60,404 bases of DNA from Gammaproteobacteria bacterium (GCA_022072255.1 JAJVHZ010000041.1:5947-66350), one strand, 5' to 3'. Shown: positions 17,118 through 25,269, counted from the stretch's first letter. The notes: generated from the sequence alone by a model not told the origin. Program-made: numbers and translations.

Positions 17118-17129
17118 CACGCTACCGCC
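17118..17129 (-). promoter_or_regulatory. ops element (RfaH recruitment site)
   Basis: On the minus strand the sequence is GGCGGTAGCGTG, which matches all 12 positions of the end of the enterobacterial JUMPStart/ops consensus as I know it. It is immediately preceded by a near-copy, CGCGGTAG (17130-17137), making a tandem of two 8-base units. It lies 45 bases upstream of the wbpB ATG, inside the leader of the long glycan operon. An RfaH homologue is encoded 2.4 kb upstream (19492-19992). RfaH would load on RNA polymerase here and suppress termination across the 17-kb operon. Confidence 0.8.
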
Positions 17130-17262
17130 CTACCGCGTCGGACACGACCCAGTATCACCGTCTATGCAGGTTCGCACGTCCACCGGCCGCGCCAACCGCC
17201 ATTCCTCTTCGGGCGATGGCAGGTACCGGGCGCACCCGGGCGACGCCAATCTCCCCCTTCCG

Positions 17263-17280
17263 GCGAGCCTCCGGGCTCGC
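17263..17280 (-). terminator. Hairpin directly after the regulator stop codon
   Basis: Perfect 7-bp stem (GCGAGCC / GGCTCGC) with a 4-base loop, starting at the base after the regulator's TAG stop. No U-tract follows on the minus strand (CGGAAGGGGG), so it is not a classical intrinsic terminator. It lies between the regulator and the ops element, so it may be a pause, an mRNA-stabilising hairpin or a weak termination point. Confidence 0.4.
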
Positions 17281-17931
17281 CTACCTCTGCCTGGCCTGGC
17301 TCCTGGCCCGCGGCCCCGCGGCGCCGAGAGTCTGTGCCCGACCGAGAACATCCGGTACGCGTATGCGACCCGGCCCCAGCCGGGCGGTGATATCGCGATA
17401 CAGCTCGCCCGACTCGTCGAGGGCGGTCAGGATGCAACTGTCGAACGCAACGACGTTCGAGAACTCCCGCCATACCGGCTGGCCGACGAAACGGGCGCGT
17501 TCGCTCGACGGGTCGTAGGTTCCCACGACTTCGAGTCCTTCCTCCTCCGCACGCAGCGACGCGATCTCCGCGAGTTCCGATACACCGCACAACAGGATGA
17601 GGCCGTGGCCGTCGGCGCGACAGGCACGCAGGGCGGCCGCGCACGACTCGGAAGCGCGCCGGTAGAAATCGAAGGAAATCGACAGGTACTTCGCGGTGAG
17701 GCGGCTTTTTTCCGAAAAGCCCTTGGGAGTCAGATAGTAGAGATAGCGGTTCGCCGGCGCCTGCTTGATCTTCACGAGGCCCTTGCGTATGCACCGCTTC
17801 AAATACAGATTGGTGAGTCCTAAGGCGACATCCAGACGCTCAGCGAGGTGCCGCTGCGACACATCACTGCGAGAATCGATGGTCTCGAGAATCTCGAGCG
17901 TGACTGCGTCCTCGCGGTCCTGCGTGTTCAT
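17281..17931 (-). CDS. Winged-helix (MarR/EPS-type) regulator with Rossmann-like C-terminal domain
   Basis: 216 aa. Residues ~8-95 form a winged helix resembling the EPS-associated MarR-type regulators (SQRHLAERLDVALGLTNLYLKRCIRKGLVKI, then a YYLTPKGF wing). Residues ~108-200 look like a small Rossmann-type fold (GHGLILLCGVSELAEIASL, then GLEVVGTYDPS and FVGQPV), recalling the nucleotide-sugar-binding N-domain of PglD-like proteins. A ligand-sensing role is inferred. The start ATG at 17931 lies inside a perfect palindrome (17924-17942) just after a strong promoter, so the mRNA is probably leaderless and autoregulated. It heads the glycan operon; an ops leader follows. A longer in-frame start upstream would run into manC and is rejected. 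Confidence 0.78.
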   Translation of the reverse strand: MNTQDREDAVTLEILETIDSRSDVSQRHLAERLDVALGLTNLYLKRCIRKGLVKIKQAPANRYLYYLTPKGFSEKSRLTAKYLSISFDFYRRASESCAAALRACRADGHGLILLCGVSELAEIASLRAEEEGLEVVGTYDPSSERARFVGQPVWREFSNVVAFDSCILTALDESGELYRDITARLGPGRIRVPDVLGRAQTLGAAGPRARSQARQR

Positions 17932-17942
17932 TAAATGAACAC
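17924..17942. promoter_or_regulatory. Operator-like perfect palindrome over the regulator start codon
   Basis: GTGTTCATTAAATGAACAC is a perfect 9-bp inverted repeat around one central A. It spans the predicted transcription start and the ATG of the winged-helix regulator, and touches the last two bases of the -10 box. A dimeric regulator bound here would block its own promoter. The palindrome size suits a winged-helix dimer. Confidence 0.72.
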
Positions 17943-17969
17943 TATAGGATCCCGTACATGCAGCGTCAA
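17941..17969 (-). promoter_or_regulatory. Sigma70 promoter of the regulator/glycan operon
   Basis: Minus strand: -35 TTGACG (17969-17964), 17-base spacer, -10 TATAGT (17946-17941). Five of six positions match the consensus in each box. It sits in the 50-base gap between manC and the regulator. The expected start of transcription, near 17934, is only about 3 bases before the ATG at 17931, which predicts a leaderless transcript. Confidence 0.75.
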
Positions 17970-17981
17970 GCAGGTATCGGA

Positions 17982-19424
17982 TCAGTTCCGATTGTAGGCG
18001 TCCTCGAACCGCACGATGTCGTCCTCGCCCAGGTAGGGTCCGGACTGGACCTCGATCAACTCCAGCGGGATCGTCCCCGGATTCTCCAGACGATGGCGCA
18101 CTCCCACCGGTATGTAGGTGGACTGATTCTCGGTAAGCAGAAAAATCTCTTCCCCGCGCGTCACGCGCGCCGTGCCGCGCACGACTATCCAGTGCTCGGC
18201 GCGATGGTGATGCATCTGCAGCGAGAGCTTGCCCTCCGGATTCACGACAATTCGCTTTACCTGAAACCGTTCGCCCGCATCCACACCCTCGTAACTCCCC
18301 CACGGCCGGTATACGCGTCGGTGGGAAAGACGCTCCGTCCGGCCTTGCTGCCTCAGCCACTCCACCACGTTCCTGACCTCCTGTGCCCTGTTCCTGGGCG
18401 CGACGAGCACCGCGTCGGCCGTTTCAATCGCCACGAGATCGGTGCATCCCAGGACCGCCACGAGCCGATGCTCCGATATGACCATGCAATCGCGCGAATC
18501 GATGGCACACACGTCGCCGATGCACACGTTGCCGGCGGAATCGCGCGCGGAAATCTCCCACAGGCTGGACCATGCCCCGACGTCGGACCATCCGGCGGCC
18601 AGCGGCACCACGACTGCCTTCATGGTCGCATCCTTGGCCACTTTCTCCATGACGGCATAGTCGACGGAATCCCCTGGACACGCGAGGAATGCCGCCTCGT
18701 CCGGGCGAAGGAAACCGCCATCGAGTCGTGCCGTCGCGTTCGCCCTGACGCAGGCGTCGTGGATATCCCTTCGATAGCGGCCTATCGCGGACATCCATGT
18801 CGACACGCTCATCATGAAAATGCCGCTGTTCCACAGGTACGTGCCCGACTCCACGTATCTTCGGGCGGTCTCCGGGTCTGGTTTCTCCACGAAACCGTCA
18901 ATCGGCAGCGAGACTCCATCGGCGTCCACGTTCGGGCCGGCGCTGATATACCCGTAGCCCGTCTCGGGCCTGTCAGGAATCACGCCGAAGGTCACGAGCG
19001 CTCCGTCTCGCGCCTGCCCCAACCCGACATGCACCGCGCGCGCGAAGGCGGCCGAGTCGCGTATCACATGATCGGCGGGCATCATGAGCATCGTCGGATC
19101 GGCGCCGCCATTGCCGCAGACCAGCGCCGCGATCGTGAGGGCCGGCGCGGTGCTGCGTCCCGCCGGTTCGAGGATGATCCCGCCAGGCACCATCCCAAGC
19201 TGTCTGGCCTGTTCGGCAACCAGGAAGCGGTGCTCCTCGTTGCAGACGATCAGCGGCGGATCCACCGCCGCGGATCCGGAGAGTCCGTCGAGCCGGCGCA
19301 TCGTCTGCTGCAGCAGCGTCTCCTCGCTGCCCAATTTCAGGAACTGCTTGGGATAGTGTTCTCTCGATAAGGGCCAGAGCCGCGTTCCGCCTCCGCCGGC
19401 CAGAATTACTGGTGTAATTGTCAT
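17982..19424 (-). CDS. manC: Mannose-1-phosphate guanylyltransferase / mannose-6-phosphate isomerase
   Basis: 480 aa bifunctional type II enzyme (AlgA/WbpW/ManC) that makes GDP-mannose from fructose-6-phosphate via Man6P and Man1P. The N-terminal domain has ILAGGGGTRLWPLSREHYPKQF and FVEKPDPETA. The C-terminal cupin isomerase domain has QMHHHRAEHWIVVRGTARV near residue 400. Full length. It is preceded by GGGG about 8 bases before the ATG and lies 67 bases after the RfaH gene, so the two are probably co-transcribed. GDP-mannose may feed mannose, rhamnose or fucose donors; the legionaminate GDP-sugar comes from PtmE instead. Confidence 0.92.
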   Translation of the reverse strand: MTITPVILAGGGGTRLWPLSREHYPKQFLKLGSEETLLQQTMRRLDGLSGSAAVDPPLIVCNEEHRFLVAEQARQLGMVPGGIILEPAGRSTAPALTIAALVCGNGGADPTMLMMPADHVIRDSAAFARAVHVGLGQARDGALVTFGVIPDRPETGYGYISAGPNVDADGVSLPIDGFVEKPDPETARRYVESGTYLWNSGIFMMSVSTWMSAIGRYRRDIHDACVRANATARLDGGFLRPDEAAFLACPGDSVDYAVMEKVAKDATMKAVVVPLAAGWSDVGAWSSLWEISARDSAGNVCIGDVCAIDSRDCMVISEHRLVAVLGCTDLVAIETADAVLVAPRNRAQEVRNVVEWLRQQGRTERLSHRRVYRPWGSYEGVDAGERFQVKRIVVNPEGKLSLQMHHHRAEHWIVVRGTARVTRGEEIFLLTENQSTYIPVGVRHRLENPGTIPLELIEVQSGPYLGEDDIVRFEDAYNRN

Positions 19425-19491
19425 GGTATTCGCCCCACGTCGGTCACGTCTGCCCAGCAGCCCGCCTTTGCCGCTGCACGCTCATGTCTGA

Positions 19492-19992
19492 TCACTCCAG
19501 GCGTGCAATGTCGTCGGATCGCACATTTACGGCGACCACACGGCCCGCGATCTTCAGGAGCAATACCACCCGCTCTTTCGCGGTTTGCGCCTTGAATACC
19601 GCCTCGTAGCCCGCCATCGCCCCGCCCACTATCATCACGGTCTCTCCAGCCACGAATCTGCCCTGGTCGGACTCGTGGATGCCATTCTCGCCCGCTTGCG
19701 CCTTCAACGCGCCGACAAAAGCGTCCGGCACCCGGGCCGGAACATCACCGAAAACCACCAGTCTCGACACTCCGATCGTCGAGCGAATCGGCTTCCAGTT
19801 GTCAGATTCCTGATCGAGGTGGATGAACAGGTACCGCGGGAACATGGGAGCAACACACCAACGTGCACCTGGATGCCCCTGGCGCCGTTGCCGCAGCATG
19901 GGCAGATAGACCCCGTAGCCCTGTCGCTCGAGATTCCTCGCGGCGAGCGCCTCCTGGCGTGGCTTGCAGTAGATGAGAAACCACTCGCGCAA
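19492..19992 (-). CDS. rfaH: RfaH-type transcription antiterminator (NusG paralogue)
   Basis: 166 aa. The N-terminal NGN domain begins REWFLIYCKPRQEALAARNLERQGYGVYLPM and continues PMFPRYLFIHLD. The C-terminal KOW-type domain reads VAGETVMIVGGAMAGYEAVFKAQ. This fits RfaH rather than NusG (shorter, encoded inside a polysaccharide locus). The start is TTG, with GAGG about 6 bases upstream; no ATG is available. It acts with the ops element at 17118-17129 to let RNA polymerase read through the long operon. It is divergent from the polymerase/ligase gene. Confidence 0.88.
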   Translation of the reverse strand: MREWFLIYCKPRQEALAARNLERQGYGVYLPMLRQRRQGHPGARWCVAPMFPRYLFIHLDQESDNWKPIRSTIGVSRLVVFGDVPARVPDAFVGALKAQAGENGIHESDQGRFVAGETVMIVGGAMAGYEAVFKAQTAKERVVLLLKIAGRVVAVNVRSDDIARLE

Positions 19993-20016
19993 TCGAGCCT
20001 CGGATTTCTATGTCTT

Positions 20017-20025
20017 TGATATACT
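20017..20025 (+). promoter_or_regulatory. Extended -10 promoter for the O-antigen polymerase/ligase gene
   Basis: TGATATACT is a TGn extended -10 followed by TATACT (5/6). No good -35 is seen at 17 bases. Transcription would begin near 20032, leaving a leader of about 57 bases before the TTG start at 20089. It lies in the 96-base divergent gap with rfaH. Confidence 0.5.
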
Positions 20026-20088
20026 GCCGACCTCGCCGGACACCGGCCAGCGCGTCGGGATTGATTGACGGTCTCGGAAGGATAGCGA

Positions 20089-21306
20089 TTGGTCAGGTAT
20101 TCGCAACAACTGTTCTTCGAGTATGGCTGGGCGCTTCCAGCCGCGCTTCCCCTGGCGCAGATCGTCGGCCGCGCCGCCTTCACCATGCTCGGCATCGTTT
20201 ACCTCGTCTGGGCTGCCACGGCCCTGTTCGGCCGCAGGTACTCGTTCGACAGGCGCATGATGAGCGCCTACCTTTTGCTGGTGCTGGCGTACATCCTGGC
20301 CGTCCCGTTTGCCACGGATCCGCTACGCCTGCTCGAGGACTACCTCATCTTCCTCGTCTTCAGCCTCGTCCCCCTGTTCACGCTGGCGTCTCTCGCCTGC
20401 GTCGAGAACGGCCAACGTCGTCTTGTCGGCGTATTCGCCTGGGTGGCGGCCCTGGCCGTCGTCCTCCTGTACGCTCAGCTCGCCCATGGGTTGTCGCAGC
20501 CGATGTTCATACCCGAGCACTTCATGCGCGAGGACAATCTCCCGTTTCTGGCACCGTTCCTCATCTACGGGCTACGACGCCGGTACGGGGGTCCGAAAGG
20601 CTGGTGGGTTGCCGGGGCCGCCGCCGCGATCATGCTGGCTTACGTGTTGATGTCGCATGGACGCGCCGCGCTGGTCGGACTGATCGTCGGTATGGCAGCG
20701 TACGCATACTTCGTGCTGGCGCAGCCGCTGCGACGGATCTCTCTGGCCGCCGTTGTGCTGCTTTGCATCGCCGTATTCGCGCGTGGCGAAGAGTTCATTG
20801 AACGGCTGCGTCATGCAACAACGATGGAGGACCGCATAGACACTCTCAGCAGCACGCGCACCGCAATGTGGCGAAACGCGCTGGCCAATCCGCCTGAGAA
20901 CATCTGGATCGGAGTCGGCATCGGCAATGCCAGCTCCAGCAGCAAGGTCTTCTCGGTAATCGTCGACAAGAAGGAGCAGCGGGCGTCGAAGCATCTGCAC
21001 AATTTTCTGCTCGACTGCTGGTACGAAACGGGCGTCATCGGCCTCGGTGCATTGCTGTTGTGGCTGGGCACTCTGCTGCATCGAGCCATCAGCAACTGGC
21101 GACACAGCCTGGACGATCAGAAGGCTCGCCTCGGTGTCCTGTTGTCCGCCTCCTTCGCGGTCATTGCCAACGCCCTGTTCAGCTATTCGTACCTGTCCAA
21201 GCAGTTCGTGATTTATCTGTCGCTGTTCCTGCTCCTCGCGGCGATGGCCACGCCTCGGACGTGGACGGCAACCGCAGGCCCGAGAGTCGTTCCCGGCGCC
21301 GAGTGA
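20089..21306 (+). CDS. O-antigen polymerase/ligase family membrane protein (Wzy/WaaL)
   Basis: 405 aa with about ten hydrophobic segments. The conserved region near residues 300-320 reads SKHLHNFLLDCWYETGVIGLG, the H-N...ETG pattern of the Wzy_C/O-antigen ligase family (PF04932). The enzyme either polymerises repeat units or ligates the finished glycan to lipid A-core at the periplasmic face; the two are not separable by eye. TTG at 20089 is chosen because a stop codon lies six bases upstream in frame and GGAAGG is 8 bases before it. It is the only glycan gene on the plus strand of the locus and has its own promoter candidate. Confidence 0.8.
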   Translation: MVRYSQQLFFEYGWALPAALPLAQIVGRAAFTMLGIVYLVWAATALFGRRYSFDRRMMSAYLLLVLAYILAVPFATDPLRLLEDYLIFLVFSLVPLFTLASLACVENGQRRLVGVFAWVAALAVVLLYAQLAHGLSQPMFIPEHFMREDNLPFLAPFLIYGLRRRYGGPKGWWVAGAAAAIMLAYVLMSHGRAALVGLIVGMAAYAYFVLAQPLRRISLAAVVLLCIAVFARGEEFIERLRHATTMEDRIDTLSSTRTAMWRNALANPPENIWIGVGIGNASSSSKVFSVIVDKKEQRASKHLHNFLLDCWYETGVIGLGALLLWLGTLLHRAISNWRHSLDDQKARLGVLLSASFAVIANALFSYSYLSKQFVIYLSLFLLLAAMATPRTWTATAGPRVVPGAE

Positions 21307-21355
21307 CCATTCGCGCCCTCACTGTCATGACCGTGAATGGCGTGGCGGCCAGGGC

Positions 21356-22660
21356 TCATCGCCCGACACAGTAGTATTCAAGACCCGCGGCGCGCATGGC
21401 GCCGGGCTCATAGACGTTGCGCAGATCGCAGAAGACGTTGCCGTTCATCGCGGACTTCATCCGGCCGAGATCGAGGCCGCGATAGACGTTCCACTCCGTC
21501 AACAGCACTACCGCGTCGGCGTCCGCGAACGTCTCGTAGATGTCAGCGCAGTAAGTCACCCCCGCTGGCAGCAGCTTCTTCGCCTCCTCCATGCCGTGCG
21601 GGTCGTGCGCCCGGATCGTCGCGCCCTTCTCCATCAAGGGCGGCAGGATCGACAGGGAGGGCGCATCGCGCATGTCGTCGGTCTCCGGCTTGAACGTCAA
21701 CCCCAGCACGGCGATGGTCTTGCCAGCCTCGCTGCCGCCCAGTGCATCGCGGATCTTCTTCACCATGCGCGCCTTCTGCGCCGCGTTCACCTCGATCACC
21801 GCCTCGACGATGCGGCTGGACACGCCATGTTCCTGGGCGATGCGCACCAGCGCCTGCGTGTCCTTCGGGAAGCAAGAGCCGCCGTAACCCGGGCCGGCGT
21901 GCAGGAACTTGCGGCCGATGCGGCCATCGAGACCCATGCCCTTGGCCACCGCGTGCACGTCGGCGCCCACGACCTCGCACAGCATCGAGATCTCGTTGAT
22001 GAAGCTGATCTTGGTGGCGAGAAAGGCGTTGCTCGCGTACTTGATGAGCTCGGCGCTCTCGATATTGGTCTTGAGGATCGGCGCCTCGATGAGGTTGAGC
22101 GGGCGATAGAGCTCCCTCAGCAGCGCCTCGGCGCGTTCGCTCTCGACGCCTATCACGACCCGATCGGGGCGCAGGAAGTCCGAGATGGCGGCGCCCTCGC
22201 GCAGAAACTCGGGATTGGAGGCCACGTCGAAATCCGCCCGGGGATTGGCCTCGCGGACGATGCGCGCGACATTGCGCGCGGTACCGACAGGCACCGTGGA
22301 TTTGTCGACGATCACGGTGTAGCCCTTCAGGGCCGCGGCGATCTGGCGGGCCGCCTCGTAGACATAGGTCAGATCGGCGTATCCTTCGCCGCGGCGGCTC
22401 GGCGTGCCCACCGCGATGAATACGATGTCCGCGTCGCCCACCGCGTTCGCCAGGTCGGTGCCGAAGTGCAACCGCCCTTCGCTCACGTTCTTCTCGACGA
22501 GCGCACCGAGTCCGGGTTCGTAAATGGGGATCCGGCCCGCCCTGAGCCGATCTATCCTGCCCTGGTCCACGTCCACGCAGGTGACGGTGGCGCCAAACTC
22601 CGAAAAGCATGCCCCGGAGACCAGACCGACATAACCGGCCCCGATCATCACGACATTCAT
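21356..22660 (-). CDS. ugd: UDP-glucose 6-dehydrogenase
   Basis: 434 aa. NAD-dependent oxidation of UDP-glucose to UDP-glucuronate. N-terminal VVMIGAGYVGLVSGACFSEFG; active-site Cys in GPGYGGSCFPKDTQAL near residue 260; NPEFLREG and GLTFKPETDD are also present. Length is normal. The product can be used by the 4-epimerase at 24198-25211 to give UDP-galacturonate. It is the last gene of a minus-strand group (epimerase, WbpA, Ugd), though a 254-base gap with a hairpin and repeats separates it from wbpA. Confidence 0.95.
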   Translation of the reverse strand: MNVVMIGAGYVGLVSGACFSEFGATVTCVDVDQGRIDRLRAGRIPIYEPGLGALVEKNVSEGRLHFGTDLANAVGDADIVFIAVGTPSRRGEGYADLTYVYEAARQIAAALKGYTVIVDKSTVPVGTARNVARIVREANPRADFDVASNPEFLREGAAISDFLRPDRVVIGVESERAEALLRELYRPLNLIEAPILKTNIESAELIKYASNAFLATKISFINEISMLCEVVGADVHAVAKGMGLDGRIGRKFLHAGPGYGGSCFPKDTQALVRIAQEHGVSSRIVEAVIEVNAAQKARMVKKIRDALGGSEAGKTIAVLGLTFKPETDDMRDAPSLSILPPLMEKGATIRAHDPHGMEEAKKLLPAGVTYCADIYETFADADAVVLLTEWNVYRGLDLGRMKSAMNGNVFCDLRNVYEPGAMRAAGLEYYCVGR

Positions 22661-22670
22661 ACCCTGGACT

Positions 22671-22700
22671 CGTAATTGGTGATTCGTTAGTGGTGATTCG
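22671..22700. repeat. Short degenerate heptamer repeats upstream of ugd
   Basis: Two copies of a GGTGATTCG-type unit (CGTAATTGGTGATTCG, then TTAGTGGTGATTCG) lie just upstream of the ugd ATG. They are the inverse complement of part of the array at 22841-22902: a 15-base segment, AATCACCAATTACGA, is shared in inverted orientation. The rest of the 22661-22914 gap holds only the hairpin and the second array. Confidence 0.6.
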
Positions 22701-22816
22701 ATATGCCGCGCAAGACGACGCGGGCTCTTCCCGCAGCCGGATTATACGTTGATTCGAGAACTGCCATGCCCGCAAGTCCGTGTGCGTCTTCATGCCTGAC
22801 ACTCCCTGTCTCGAGC

Positions 22817-22840
22817 CGCGGGGGCCGCCTGGCCCCCGCG
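22817..22840 (-). terminator. Strong GC hairpin between wbpA and ugd
   Basis: Perfect 10-bp stem (CGCGGGGGCC / GGCCCCCGCG) with a 4-base loop, 75 bases downstream of the wbpA stop. No U-tract follows, so it is a candidate for factor-assisted termination or mRNA 3'-end protection rather than a classical terminator. Confidence 0.45.
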
Positions 22841-22902
22841 TCACCAATCACCAATCACCAATTACGAATCTCGAATCACGAATCTCGAATCTCGAATAAC
22901 CA
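22841..22902. repeat. Array of ACCAATC / CGAATC heptamer-like repeats
   Basis: About three copies of CACCAAT followed by five copies of a TCGAAT/ACGAAT unit lie in non-coding DNA directly downstream of wbpA. A related stretch occurs at 49226-49257 upstream of hom. Function unknown; the pattern resembles degenerate intergenic repeats rather than a CRISPR, because units are 6-8 bases without unique spacers. Confidence 0.6.
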
Positions 22903-22914
22903 ACTGCACCACCG

Positions 22915-24201
22915 TCACAGCCGCCAGAGCGAGATCCCCGCCGGCACCCGCGCGCGCGGCAGGCGGCCCTTGACGTCCGCCACCACGCCCTTGCCGCCCT
23001 TCAGCAGCGACTTGACGAGCAGCCAGCCCTCGTCGACGAAGTCCTGGTGAGCCACGGCGAATACCACCGCGTCGGCTGGCTTGAGCCTGTTGCGCGGCAC
23101 GACCTGGATGCCGTACTCCTCGACGGCCTCCTCCGGCTCCACCATGGGATCGTGCACCTGCACGTTGATGGAGTAGTCCTTCAACTCCTTGACGATGTCG
23201 ACGACGCGGGTGTTGCGCAGGTCGGGTACGTTCTCCTTGAACGTGAGGCCCAGCACGGTCACGGTGCTGCCCTTGATGCCCTTGCCCTGGTGTATGAGTT
23301 CCTTGACCACCTCGCTGGCCACGTACTGCCCCATGTCGTCGTTGATGCGGCGCCCCGACAGAATGACCTGCGGGATGTAACCCATGATGGCCGCCTTGTG
23401 CGTCAGGTAATACGGATCGACGCCGATGCAGTGGCCGCCGACCAGGCCCGGTTCGAACTTCAGGAAGTTCCATTTGGTGCCGGCGGCCTCGAGCACGTCG
23501 CGGGTGTCGATGCCCATCTTGCGGAAGATGAGCGCCAGCTCGTTCATCAGCGCGATGTTGAGATCGCGCTGCGTGTTCTCGATGACCTTGGCCGCCTCGG
23601 CCGCCTTGATGGACGGGGCCTTGTGCACGCCGGCCGTCACCACCGAGCCGTAAACGGCTGCGACGATCTCCAGTATGGTGGGATTCTGCCCCGACACCAC
23701 CTTGGTGATGGTCTTGAAGGTGTGGACCTTGTCGCCCGGGTTGATGCGCTCCGGGGAGTAGCCGACGAAGAAGTCCTTGCCGCACTTCAGGCCCGACTCG
23801 CGCTCCAGCACCGGCACGCAGTCCTCCTCGGTCGCGCCCGGATATACGGTGGACTCGAATACCACGATGTCACCCTTCTTGAGGATACGGCCGACCGTCT
23901 CGGAGGCCTTGATGACGGGCGTGAGGTCCGGCCGTTTGGCGTCGTCGACGGGCGTGGGCACGGCGACGATGTGGAAATCCGCCTGCTTCAGATCTCCGGG
24001 CTCGCAGGTGTAGTGAACGTCCGCGGCCTTCAGGTCCCGGCTGCTCACCTCGCCAGTGTGGTCGACGCCCTCCTTCAGTTCGGCGATGCGCCTGGCGTTG
24101 ATGTCGAATCCGATGACACGCTCGTTCTTGCCGAACTCCACCGCCACCGGCAGTCCGACGTATCCCAGACCGACGACCGAGACCTTCCGCTTGTGACTCA
24201 T
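22915..24201 (-). CDS. wbpA: UDP-N-acetylhexosamine 6-dehydrogenase (WbpA/TviB-like)
   Basis: 428 aa. Oxidises C6 of UDP-GlcNAc (or UDP-GalNAc) to the uronic acid. [16 protein letters not shown] at the N-terminus, [10 protein letters not shown]-like [11 protein letters not shown], and catalytic Cys in [18 protein letters not shown] near residue 260. These mark the WbpA/WbpO/TviB branch and distinguish it from Ugd. It supplies UDP-GlcNAcA for WbpB-WbpD-WbpE. The ATG overlaps the epimerase stop as ATGA (24198-24201). Confidence 0.88.
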   Translation of the reverse strand: MSHKRKVSVVGLGYVGLPVAVEFGKNERVIGFDINARRIAELKEGVDHTGEVSSRDLKAADVHYTCEPGDLKQADFHIVAVPTPVDDAKRPDLTPVIKASETVGRILKKGDIVVFESTVYPGATEEDCVPVLERESGLKCGKDFFVGYSPERINPGDKVHTFKTITKVVSGQNPTILEIVAAVYGSVVTAGVHKAPSIKAAEAAKVIENTQRDLNIALMNELALIFRKMGIDTRDVLEAAGTKWNFLKFEPGLVGGHCIGVDPYYLTHKAAIMGYIPQVILSGRRINDDMGQYVASEVVKELIHQGKGIKGSTVTVLGLTFKENVPDLRNTRVVDIVKELKDYSINVQVHDPMVEPEEAVEEYGIQVVPRNRLKPADAVVFAVAHQDFVDEGWLLVKSLLKGGKGVVADVKGRLPRARVPAGISLWRL

Positions 24202-25211
24202 GCTTTCACCTTGTAGTAGTCCAGATACCATTTCACGAAATTGGCGATGCCGGTCTCGACGGTGGTCTGCGGCCGGTAGCCGACATCGGCGGCCAGGTCC
24301 TTCACGTCGGCGTAGGTGTCGGGCACGTCGCCCGGCTGCAGCGGCAGCATGTTCTTCTCCGCCTTGCGGCCCAGGCATCCCTCCAGCACCTCGATGAAAT
24401 GCATGAGGTGGACGGGATTGTTGGCGCCGATGTTGTAGACCCGATACGGGGCGCGGCTGGTGCCGGGATCCGGGGCGTCGCTGTTCCAAGCGGTATTGGG
24501 CCGGGCCACGTGATCGAGAGTGCGGATGACGCCCTCGATGATGTCGTCGACATAGGTGAAATCGCGGCGGTGGTTGCCGAAGTTGAAGACGTCGATGGCT
24601 TTCCCCGCGAGGATGTTCTTGGTGAACATGAACAGCGACATGTCCGGGCGCCCCCATGGCCCGTAGACGGTGAAGAAGCGCAGCCCCGTCGTCGGCATGT
24701 TGTAGAGATGGCTGTAGGTGTGCGCCATCAGCTCGTTGGCCTTCTTCGTCGCCGCGTACAGCGAGACCGGATGATCGATATTGTCGTGCACCGAGAACGG
24801 CATGCGGGTGTTGGCGCCGTAGACCGAACTCGAAGAGGCATACACGAGGTGTTCGATGCCGTTGTGGCGGCAGCCCTCGAGGATGTTGACGAAGCCGACC
24901 AGGTTCGCGTCGACGTAGGCGTGCGGATTGGTGAGCGAATACCGCACCCCGGCCTGCGCGGCGAGATGCACCACGCGCTGCGGCCTTTCGTTCTTGAACA
25001 ACTCCGCCATTGCCGGCCTATCGGCCACGTCGAGCTTGTGGGAACTGAAGCCCTTCTGGCCGGTGAGTCGCGCCAGCCGCGCCTCCTTCAGCGTGACGTC
25101 GTAATAATCGTTGAGATTGTCCACACCCACCACCTCGTCGCCGCGGGCGAGCAGGCGCAGGCTGAGTGCCGAACCGATGAATCCGGCTGCGCCGGTGACG
25201 AGTATCTTCAT
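24198..25211 (-). CDS. UDP-glucuronate 4-epimerase-like NAD-dependent epimerase
   Basis: 337 aa extended [47 protein letters not shown] is the signature start of the CapI/LspL/GAE group; the N-L-N-D-Y-Y segment is diagnostic. Catalytic SSSSVYG and YAATKKANE follow. It likely interconverts UDP-GlcA and UDP-GalA, though action on the N-acetylated uronic acid is possible because wbpA is its partner in a coupled pair. A candidate -10 (25270-25275) lies upstream. Confidence 0.85.
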   Translation of the reverse strand: MKILVTGAAGFIGSALSLRLLARGDEVVGVDNLNDYYDVTLKEARLARLTGQKGFSSHKLDVADRPAMAELFKNERPQRVVHLAAQAGVRYSLTNPHAYVDANLVGFVNILEGCRHNGIEHLVYASSSSVYGANTRMPFSVHDNIDHPVSLYAATKKANELMAHTYSHLYNMPTTGLRFFTVYGPWGRPDMSLFMFTKNILAGKAIDVFNFGNHRRDFTYVDDIIEGVIRTLDHVARPNTAWNSDAPDPGTSRAPYRVYNIGANNPVHLMHFIEVLEGCLGRKAEKNMLPLQPGDVPDTYADVKDLAADVGYRPQTTVETGIANFVKWYLDYYKVKA

Positions 25212-25269
25212 GATCTGGGATTGGCTGTGCTGGGGAGTCTTGGATGTTTGGACTGCAACGCAGGCAAGG

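Noticed and set aside
17141-17160. Separate promoter (GATACT) just upstream of the ops element.
   Set aside because: No acceptable -35 at 16-18 bases; transcription from the regulator promoter at 17941-17969 suffices to explain the leader.
22841-22902. CRISPR-like array.
   Set aside because: Units are 6-8 bases, degenerate, without unique spacers, and no cas gene is in the window.
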